Positions 1 to 8,162 of a stretch of 64,000 nt of DNA are shown here, in pieces. The DNA is from Histoplasma ohiense (Eukaryota > Ascomycota > Eurotiomycetes > Onygenales > Ajellomycetaceae), in assembly GCA_017607445.1 (NCBI GenBank), contig JAEVHH010000002.1:682001-746000 (forward strand), in the 5' to 3' direction. The notes under the pieces were generated by a model. That model was not told where the DNA came from, did no database searches, and saw only the letters and a list, made by a program, of their open reading frames with translations. The stretch's first letter is position 1, and every line of letters starts with the position of its first letter. Made by a program: the position numbers and the translations under genes.

Positions 1-24
1 TGTTGGTTCGACGGGATAAGGGTC

Positions 25-116
25 TGGGGAACCTGGGGAACCCGGGAAGCCTGGGAAGCCTGGGAAGCCTGGAAAGCCGGGGAAACCTGGAAACCCGGGA
101 AACCCGGGGAAGTTGA
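25..116. repeat. 9-bp tandem repeat (cctgggaag-like) at the window edge
   Basis: About ten imperfect copies of a 9-bp unit lie in this stretch. On the + strand one frame reads G-E-P/G-K-P/G-N-P triplets, collagen-like, but it is bounded by a TAA at 17-19 upstream and a TAA downstream. On the - strand one frame reads repeated F-P-G followed by S-P-G-S-P-D-P-Y-P and stays open to position 1. It is preceded by a plausible acceptor, ttttatag (about 119-126). This may be the start of an exon of a - strand gene that continues left of the window, or a non-coding minisatellite. The window is too short on this side to decide. Confidence 0.7.
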
Positions 117-126
117 ACTATAAAAT

Positions 127-1846
127 TTCAAGTTAATGGCAGGAACCACACGTAGAGATTGTTGAGCAAGCATACAGTAGCGGAAGCACGCTGCAAGGCA
201 AAAGCCGAAAGCAACGCAGAGCCAAACGCAACCTTCATTGTGACCAATGGTGGAGACCAAGATGGTCAGGTTGGGAAATTAAATTAAATTAAAAATATCA
301 AGTATATAGGATATGATCATAGATCATCAAACGATTGGCAGTGTCACTTCATAAACGAGTGACGAAAGAAACAGGAGAGAAGGACCTGAAGGGGAAACAT
401 CAACATAGCAACAACCACATCTTTGACCCGCGAGAAATGGCCGTTTTTATACACCATTCTGAACCATGAGGAACGATGGGAAACCAATCGTCCATGATCA
501 AGATGCCAAACCTTATCGGACATACAACCGTCGACGGGGGATCCCTCCGAAATATGACACTAGTGTAAGTGTGCCTGAGAGGCGTTCAGGAACAGGTCTA
601 GTTGCTTGTCATAGCTTCGCGGCGTTCCAGGATTGGGTCGAGAAACCGACCTTCCCCCAGCCAGCATCATGCAATTTGGCGAGTGTTCCTTCACCAAAAG
701 AGGCCCGGAACCCCCTCGTCCAGATCTATGAATCAAGATAGAAATAGCCGCAAGTTTGCAGCAGACATTGGAAAAGAGAGAGAACATTCTGAGTCTCTGA
801 TAATGTGCCAGTTCCATGGAGTTTTGCTACTATCAGGCGTCAACCCATCGGTACTCAATTCCTGTTGTCCGTGGAAAAAAATAATCTCGAATGCATCCGA
901 CAGCAATTGTTGTGCGACAAGCAATCGGCCCACATCTCCTCATGCAAGGATGTTTTGTTGACGAGAGGACAGAGTTTGCTCCTCCACCTCTGTTCCCTCC
1001 AGTGGTTGAAGCGAGGCTGAGACATCGCTCGGTGGCTCTCGCTCTCCGCCAATTAACACGGCGTTTTGCTGACCGGCTTGATGGCGGGCATTGGTGAACA
1101 AACGTATCCATGAGCTGGCTCTGCCACGTGTAGGATGTTCCCTTTTCTTTTCTGACTTATTCCCGCGTCACGACTCGCGAGAGAAATCCAAAGCCCCAGG
1201 TATCGCAGGCACGGACTGAAGGACGCTGAACAGCAGTAATAGATCATTGCTTGCGACGGGTTGCCTTCAAGCACACAGTCTTCGTTACTATCCACAGCCA
1301 AGCTAGATTGTTCGAGACATCAGTGGCTTGGAGCATACGGGGACGGAGGTTGAACAAGTTCCCACCAGCGACAGCCCCTGGAAGAACCGAACGTTTCCTT
1401 GAGCCTCCTGGAAACAACCGGGCTGAACCCAAATCCCACCGCCAAGATCCGGCGCGAGCAGACAGAAGCCCCGCGATTAGCTTCGATCTATTTTTGACGA
1501 AATTGCCCCAGCAGTTGAGCCACGTCGCACCTGTACGCAGTAGGCTGTTGCGCGATATGGCGCAAGGTTGCCATCATGGCTGTTGGGGACTTGAGGAGGA
1601 AGACCTCGGTCTTGTCAGAAGCAAATCAATGGCAAATCAGATGGCTGCTGGCTCGCTTAAAGAGCAGCGCTATTTTAGCGCAGCCAGATTTGAATAATTT
1701 TCTTCATTCCTTGGCCAGTTCGTTGGAGTTCGATCCAGCGAGGAATCATTCCACTGTGCTGTCAATTGTGACTAAGACTTGTATTTTGTTGGTCTCGATG
1801 TCTATCTAGAAAGGGTCCAGTCAGATGGACACTGCGATTGAAAAAC
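127..1846. other. intergenic, no supported gene
   Basis: Several short open frames overlap here on both strands (about 470-1100 and 1250-1810). None starts with a convincing ATG, shows a domain or joins neighbours through good splice sites. I see no RNA gene. The stretch is the 3' flank of the DUF3712 gene on the right. Confidence 0.5.
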
Positions 1847-3487
1847 TCACAACTGGTTGGGAAGCTCTCCCCTTCCATTCCACAAATTGAGATGCTCGCC
1901 TACATTAGTCATGGTATTGAGAACCTTATCCGCGAGGCTTGCGATTATATCCCCGCCGACCCCGCCAGTGTCTGGCAACTCCAATGGTGCTGACTCTGAT
2001 GACTCAAAATGGTTGCCAATGACACTGCTAAAAAGAGGCTTCACAGGTATTGTGGCGGACACCTTGATTGATTGAAACGAGTTTTCCCAATAGCTAAGAC
2101 GCTGCCCCTGAGACACCATTGATTCGACTACCGCAGACGCCATTAACAATCCCTGCTTCAGGTATGGTAGCTCCGTTTTTAATATAGCGATGATATTCTT
2201 TTGGATAGTCCCAAAATCTAGGTTTCCCTTGACGAGAAGGGTATTGTTGCCAGGTACGATTTCATTGAGGGCCACGATAACCCGCCCTACCTGGATATTG
2301 CCAACCAATATCCGAACAGTTATATCACCCTGTTTTGGGGGGTTTTCCTGGATGTCAGTACATGGCCACCAAGCATGAATGATAAGTGGATATTATTGGA
2401 AATACCTACCAGAGTTAAGTAAATTGGGGTCGGGTTGGCCATGACTATTCTGGCTACGACATTGTAGCCTTCAGCGTCAGGAGGCTGTAATCCGACGTCT
2501 CGTATATCAATTTGGACAAAGTTGCCAAACGCTTTCTCACTGTGAGTAGTTACCCGAGAAGGGGGGGGGAATAATAATAAGAAGAAAAAAATAAAGAAAA
2601 TCAGAGCTCGTGAAATAGAAAAATCGAACAATCCCAAGGAGTGCGATCTAACCTGGCAATTCAACAGTCCCATTGATATCTACCCAGATTGCTTGGATTG
2701 GAGGAATGCATATTTTTGCACGTGCTCGACCCACCAACCTGAAAGCTGACTGATACGCAACTTGTTCGGCCAGCCTTGCAAATTCATTCAGATTCCCCAA
2801 TTCCAACGTTTCGTTTACAAGCTCGATTCGCTCATTCGAGCGAAACGAAATTTTGGGGAGATCGACTGTCACAACTGGAATTGTAAAAGACATTCTGTCT
2901 TGGATGAAGAAATCTACATGCATTGGATCGACAGAAATTTTCAACCCATCCGGGACTCGAATATTGGTAGATATCTTAAAGGATATGTTATCGTTGGTTG
3001 GATTTGTCAGGGTGACGTTATAGTCAGGAATCGGGGTTCTATATATGAGATATCTTCCAAATGCTGGAAGGCCCCAGATGAATCTGTAGAATGAGTCAGT
3101 TTGTTCCAAGTACCCACGCTGGGAAGCAAATAATGCAGGAGAACCTCATCTCTGGAAGTACCAGGACCTACAAAACCAGGAGCCCCACGGTCAAGAGCAC
3201 GACTCCAATAATGCAAGAGCAGACAAAGTGCGAGGCAATGTTAGAGTTTCCAAAACCCCTTTTTCAACAATTAGCTGGGCGTTATGACATCCCTTCGGTT
3301 TGTCAACGAAACTCACCTCACTTTCTTCGTCTTCTTTCGCTTTTCGCCTGAAGGCACCTTTTCCACCGTTTCATCCAATCCTTCCTTTTTCCTTTCTTCT
3401 CGATATTCTCCTTTTACTTCTTGTTCTTTACTCTGTGCCTCAACGTTGAGCCTGTGGGACCCTTTCTTCAGTTCCCACCCCAGCCAT
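1847..3487 (-). CDS. DUF3712 (AsmA/LEA2-like) single-pass membrane protein; N-terminus unresolved
   Basis: The protein has a Lys/Glu-rich cytoplasmic head (many KEK/RKK runs), one transmembrane helix (residues SHFVCSCIIGVVLLTVGLLV) and a long beta-rich region typical of fungal DUF3712 proteins (PIPDYNVTLTNPTNDNISF; IDIRDVGLQPPDAEGYNVV). These resemble tandem LEA14/AsmA-like domains on the outer or lumenal side. The molecular function is unknown. A consistent exon set is 3317-3451, 3172-3258, 2653-3083, 2410-2531 and 1847-2329 (stop TGA/TAA end at 1847). Introns at 2330-2409, 2532-2652, 3084-3171 and 3259-3316 keep frame; the one at 3084-3171 has a perfect CTGAC branch site. Two acceptors (before 3258 and 2531) are the rare AAG type and could be wrong. 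The nearest ATG (3487-3485, 27 nt after the MARVEL stop) runs into a stop after about 15 codons and is out of frame with the Lys-rich head. The only in-frame path upstream is a splice from the MARVEL gene (see findings). Confidence 0.6.
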
Positions 3488-3518
3488 TCGACTCAGATAA
3501 TTATGCATAGGGACTTAC
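3452..3518 (-). other. possible cryptic or alternative intron joining MARVEL and DUF3712 genes
   Basis: This 67-nt segment starts gtaagt and ends tcccacag, with a CTGAA branch-like site about 25 nt before the acceptor. Removing it takes out the MARVEL stop codon and joins CGC-CT to G-CTC-AAC-GTT-GAG, continuing in frame into the Lys/Glu-rich head of the DUF3712 protein. The full eight-exon reading (3519-3574 used as third exon) sums to 1680 nt, i.e. 559 residues plus stop. Whether the intron is used needs transcript data. Confidence 0.45.
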
Positions 3519-4121
3519 AGGCGATTTTTGAGGGAGCGGATATCGAATTTGGCATCAACAATACGGATACCTCCCTGCAAGAATGTTCTCAGTCACCTGC
3601 CTCCTTCACATGAAATACACACAAGCGAGGAGGCGTTTAAGACCGAGGAAATGGCCCACTCTCACTTACAAAAAAGACGCTTGTCAGCCATGCAAGCATG
3701 CATAAAAACACAAATGCCGTGGAAGTTTTGTAACTGGCGCAGCCGATCTTTCCATCAGGCCGGAAGCCATAACAATCTGATTCGAAGATCTAGAAGATTT
3801 GAATACCGCTGAGCCATTCATTGTTCACTTCACTGCTGCGAGGCCATGGAGGAGACGGAAGACGGGATAACGCACTTGAATTACCAATGCGAAGACAGTG
3901 GCCAAACTCCAAGCCAGTGTCCAAACCAAATCATACGCGAAGTTTGGGTACGGCGGTACCATCGATCCCACGACGGTCAGAGCCGACAGAACCTCTATGT
4001 ATATCAGGAACTCCGTACTGGATGCTCTGTTTTGAATGAATGTAGCCCCGAGGCCGAGCACGATGGCTGACGACGATAAGGCGCCGAATCTCGCGATACA
4101 CGAGGGCGTGGCTAAAACCAT
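3515..4121 (-). CDS. MARVEL domain integral membrane protein
   Basis: Three exons (3876-4121, 3670-3789, 3515-3574) encode 141 residues. Introns are 3790-3875 (gtgcgt...ttctag) and 3575-3669 (gtaagt...ttgcag), both frame-preserving. Four hydrophobic segments lie at about residues 8-28, 39-58, 64-82 and 101-120, with the acidic/aromatic loop and the conserved ending (FFGGIRIVDAKFDIRSLK) common in fungal MARVEL proteins. The family organises membrane subdomains or vesicle membranes; a specific role cannot be inferred. The start ATG (4121) is the first in frame and precedes the first helix. The stop TAA at 3517-3515 lies inside a perfect 5' splice site (gtaagt begins at 3518), so splicing there would remove the stop and fuse the protein to the DUF3712 gene. 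Confidence 0.82.
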
Positions 4122-4866
4122 GATTGCAGGAGTATCAAATTTAGCACAGTTGATAGATTTAAATGCTAGCCACTGTTTTTGGACGTCACTTTAGCTAGCA
4201 AGGGACGGGTTGTCTACTGTTTTTCGGATATCTTCCATGTCATCTGATGGCTGTTCAGAGGACCACAGCTTCAAGTGAATGGACATCTACACCACCGACC
4301 TCTTGATCGAATTGGCCCCATCCTTTCACCAACAAGACAAAATGCACCAACCATAAATTATCCGGGAAGATACTGAAAGAGCGACAGAGGGTGAGAAGCT
4401 TGATTGATTAAAATGTATTAAAATGTCGCTGGCTTTGAGTCCACTAGGAATTAAGTCACGGGACTGGAGTTCACGAAAAAGACTTTAAACGTATAGTAAA
4501 GTGCACCTTAGCCGATCAAGGGACGTAGTAAAGAAAACAGTATAAATAGGTATTCACTAGGCATAAAATGAAAAAAAGTCAGGGTGATAATATAATATAA
4601 TATGGATTTTTCATTATTTCTCAGCTCCAATGCCTACCCAGGACATAAGTAGCATGTAGATATATATATATATATATTTGTATATGTGTGTGTGAGAGAT
4701 AAAGGGGGAAGAAAATTTCCGCCAGAATATATCCACAGGGAAATGCAGTAAAAATACTATTAAAGAAAATACGTTATCCGTCAAATTCAAATCCGCACCA
4801 CTATTACAAGTCCTTTTATCCAAAATGATTCGTGAAGCAATAGACGAAAACCCAGAACTTCGTAAA
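4122..4866. other. intergenic: MARVEL promoter and 3' flank of the regulator gene
   Basis: No gene is seen. The stretch is AT-rich with an (AT)n run at about 4658-4677, followed by a short TG run. It holds the upstream region of the - strand MARVEL gene and the 3' end of the - strand regulator gene. Confidence 0.5.
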
Positions 4867-6888
4867 TCACTGCAATAGGGGCATAATATAGCTCGTCAAA
4901 GGGGCCGTGAGAATCTCATGTCTCAATTCAGTTTCCCACGATGGCAGCTTTGGCGTTTCCGCTGTCAGCGTGAGGAAGGATAGGAGGGAGTCATTCAGCC
5001 GCTCCCAAGACGACCTCCCCAGCCGCTTCGCAATTTTAAGCATTCTCCCAACAAACCAGGGGCGTTCAGAGGGTACAGGTGCAGCCGCGGGCATTGCAGA
5101 CTTTCGCAGGGGCAGACCTAAGGGCTCAGAGTCATCACTAACTAAGCCAAAAGAGTCGTCGCATGCGAGTAGGATTTGCAGAAGGGCTTCCACAGAGCTG
5201 CTGACATCGACTTCGCTTGTTAGAAGCTTGGTTTGTAGTCCATTAAGGAAGGTTTCGATTTTGTGAGGCAGATTGCGGTAGTCCCACAGGGCAACATTGA
5301 TTGTAATCAGCGCTGCAAGGCGGGATATTATCTGTTTTCTCTCACCAGGGATCGAGTAGCGAATTCCAGGAGGAGAGGAGAGGATTCGGAACAACAGGGT
5401 GTCTGGTTGAAAGGCCGAATACCGGCTGGGAATTAGAGCGTTGAAGACCGCGTGTGAAGATTTTTGGGTGAGAGAGAGCCGCTCGCAGCGGTGGAGGAAG
5501 GAAAGGAATTCTTCACATTGAGTATGGATTTCGTCAAGGGGGGTAAACGATTGGTCTCCCTTACTTAACGTTTGATCCGAGGGGTTCTGGTTCTGGACGT
5601 ACACAGGGATATGTGCATAAAAAAATGATGGTCCCTTGGTTTCGTAACCTGCGAGGATATAATCCTGCCAGTTGATTAACATGGCCATTCTTTGATTCTG
5701 TTGAAATGCGGCTGGTCCTCCCCTGGCACGGATCATCTGCATTGCGGCACGCATATGGATCCAGCTGATTGGTTTGCGCTCTGGACGAGGGTCAAAATCT
5801 TCCACTGCAGCGCAGCTGAGGGTTGCAGAGATGGCGGCATCCGAAATATCTGCAGGATGCTTCTCGAAATGTTTTCGCAACATCTCTATTCCACGTCCAC
5901 GGTGGGTAAGAGCCGCACGCGTTTCTGACAGGCCTTTTACCCACGCTTGCGTATTCGCGGCATGCACGAGGATGGTATTTTGGAAAGTAATATCTCCCTT
6001 CATAGCTTCTGGTATGAACACTTGCAAATACCAATTATGAGCATTTGGCGATCTTGTATGGAACCCGTATGAACATGATGGCATAACATTAGCATAGAAA
6101 TCGAACAGAATCTTCCCTTCTTCGTCAAGCGAAATTGGTAAACTATCAAAGGGATCAGTTCGCGCCGCACTTAGGTGTGTCTGCGGAGCGGGTGACAGCC
6201 ACCTGGGTGATGAGTAGGTAGAGGAGGACCGTGTGGACAAACCACACGACTCAGATGATCCGCTATTGCTTTGAAATCCGGGATAATTTGCCTCAGACTG
6301 ATACTCATCACCCAAGGGCCCATACCAAAAAGGTGGCAGTCCCGAAGGTCCTGGGTCTGCGAATGGTCCTAATGAAGAAGGTATTCCCCAGTTATCATAA
6401 TAATCAGCATCAAGGCCGAGTCCAGTGTCATCAGCGTTCTCCAAGCCTTGATATTCCCCGTATTTACCAGGGCCAGGGTCTAGCGAGGGCGGTAGCCGAT
6501 GCGCCAGCTGAAAATCCCGATCTACCACCAGATGATGCCCTTCACCATCGCTGAGGGTATTCGCAGGTCCAAGACGCTTTTTGCCTTTCCGGTCACTTGG
6601 GACTTGTGTTCGTTCTCTGGCACATGTTACATGTCGTTTTCCACGCTGTGTCTTAGTTTCCCCACTGGTGTCTATATCTGCATCGTCTTCAACATCAGTG
6701 TCAAGGCGTTGTTGCTGTTGCCATTTTTTCTGACGCGCATATTCTAGCATGACATGACGTTTGACACTAGCCAAACTCTCAGGGTTGTTTGCGGATGCGT
6801 CGATAAACTTATACCGCAAGGGAGGATTGGAGGCACGAACTGCTGGAGGAGCTGTAGAACGCAAGGGCTCCTTCGCGGGTTCAGACAT
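4867..6888 (-). CDS. fungal-specific transcription-factor-like protein (Fungal_trans_2/DUF3468 type, no zinc cluster)
   Basis: A single exon encodes 673 residues. The N-terminus carries a conserved fungal motif (RYKFIDAS at about 25-32, then VKRHVMLEYARQKK at about 43-56) found in a large ascomycete family of regulator-like proteins. It is followed by a basic, Gln-rich and then low-complexity acidic/Ser/Pro stretch to about residue 245. The C-terminal half is helical and matches the middle-homology-type region of these proteins: a DFYANVMP segment, an ALTHRGRGIEMLRKHF segment, and a WIHMRAAMQMIRARGG segment. No Cys6 zinc cluster is present at the N-terminus, which is normal for this subfamily. 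DNA binding is therefore unproven and it may act through a partner. The start ATG at 6888 is the first in frame after a stop. Confidence 0.75.
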   Translation of the reverse strand: MSEPAKEPLRSTAPPAVRASNPPLRYKFIDASANNPESLASVKRHVMLEYARQKKWQQQQRLDTDVEDDADIDTSGETKTQRGKRHVTCARERTQVPSDRKGKKRLGPANTLSDGEGHHLVVDRDFQLAHRLPPSLDPGPGKYGEYQGLENADDTGLGLDADYYDNWGIPSSLGPFADPGPSGLPPFWYGPLGDEYQSEANYPGFQSNSGSSESCGLSTRSSSTYSSPRWLSPAPQTHLSAARTDPFDSLPISLDEEGKILFDFYANVMPSCSYGFHTRSPNAHNWYLQVFIPEAMKGDITFQNTILVHAANTQAWVKGLSETRAALTHRGRGIEMLRKHFEKHPADISDAAISATLSCAAVEDFDPRPERKPISWIHMRAAMQMIRARGGPAAFQQNQRMAMLINWQDYILAGYETKGPSFFYAHIPVYVQNQNPSDQTLSKGDQSFTPLDEIHTQCEEFLSFLHRCERLSLTQKSSHAVFNALIPSRYSAFQPDTLLFRILSSPPGIRYSIPGERKQIISRLAALITINVALWDYRNLPHKIETFLNGLQTKLLTSEVDVSSSVEALLQILLACDDSFGLVSDDSEPLGLPLRKSAMPAAAPVPSERPWFVGRMLKIAKRLGRSSWERLNDSLLSFLTLTAETPKLPSWETELRHEILTAPLTSYIMPLLQ

Positions 6889-8162
6889 GGCAACTGGGAT
6901 TCCCGAAGGATGTGATGCAGTGAGCTCTCATTAGATTGAAAGGTTGATTTTCGGAACCAGCTTCGAGGCGGGGAAAGGCTGGATGGGACGCAACAAACAA
7001 AGTAGGAGTAAAAAGCAAATATAGAATTGCCCTTCAAGCGGTGCGATGGATCTAGCAATACTGGTCGTTCATGGTAGAGGACAATAACATATGCCCCTGG
7101 ATAATATGCTTCTACTGTTCGTCTTCTGAAGCCACGATCAGATTTGTTCGTCTGGTCAATAGCTCGAGGTTACCCCAAAAGGCACATACTTGATAAAGAA
7201 CCCTGCTAGCCAGCTACACTGAGGTGCCTTGAAACCTTCAATTCTGAATTTCTCTTTGACTGGTCTGGCGGATGGGCGGGCGGCCAGTGTGGGCGCAGGC
7301 GCAGTGAGAGAACGGCGGATCTCGCCATGCAGAAAGTGTTGGTGATTCTGCCGACCTCATGGGCACTTGGACTCATCATGTATGTCCCACTCGGCGCTTT
7401 CGTCTTTTGCCTCCCGCCGTGTTCGTGTGGCGTCTAAGTACACAGTAGTTTGGAGTCGTTGTTCGAAAAACCGCGCCGGACCTCGCCAAGGTTCATCATG
7501 ATTATTTAAAGTTAAGCGACGGTCGTTGATTTTCAGAGCTCTGAGACCAACCTCCGCACCCCATCCCCATCCTGCTCGCCGAACACAGCTCCAGACACTC
7601 TGCCAGTTTCTCCTCAGTTCAAGCTCATTTTTCGTCCGTCTCCCAGTGGGCAAGTTGGCCTCCTCGTCGCGACGCATTACTGCTGGCCGGCGGCGGCGGT
7701 TACTCACTTTGCGAACCCAAGCAGGCTTGCATCCCTCCTGCAGCCACTGTACGAGCAATCTGAATCCACGGTCCTCCGGCAAACCAACTCTCAGCGTACA
7801 ACGCCGCTCAGGGTCTCTGAATCCAGGATTATCAATCTTTTTAGTCAAGGCGTCTTCGGCATTCGATTGACACCGGAACTTAGGCGCGTTTTAGAGCTGC
7901 TTGTTGCGTCGAATTTTCCTCGAACCTCCAACCTTCGCAGAGATGCACGCTGCATAACATTAGGCCTTACACGCCCTAGAAAAGCATCCACCATGTTCCA
8001 CGTTGGCTTCATTTACAAGATAAACGAATTCCGTTAGGCAAACCTGAACCCTCCCCTTAATCCTACTTTCTTTCCTCAATAAATTTCTCAGTCGCGTCCA
8101 TCTCGTGCGCAGAGAGGACTCAGCTTGCAATATCAGCCTCCTATATTAGGGACGCTGGTGAC
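6889..8162. promoter_or_regulatory. divergent promoter region between the regulator (-) and the Spp1-type gene (+)
   Basis: This 1.27-kb region drives two divergent genes. Two long antiparallel open frames at about 7357-7870 lack good ATG starts and recognisable domains, so I read them as chance frames in GC-richer leader DNA. Pyrimidine-rich sequence at 8040-8110 just before the + strand start fits a 5' untranslated leader. Confidence 0.5.

Noticed and set aside
7357..7870. Two long antiparallel open frames upstream of the Spp1-type gene
   Set aside because: Neither begins with a proper ATG, they overlap each other on opposite strands, and neither shows a domain. They fit GC-richer promoter and leader DNA.
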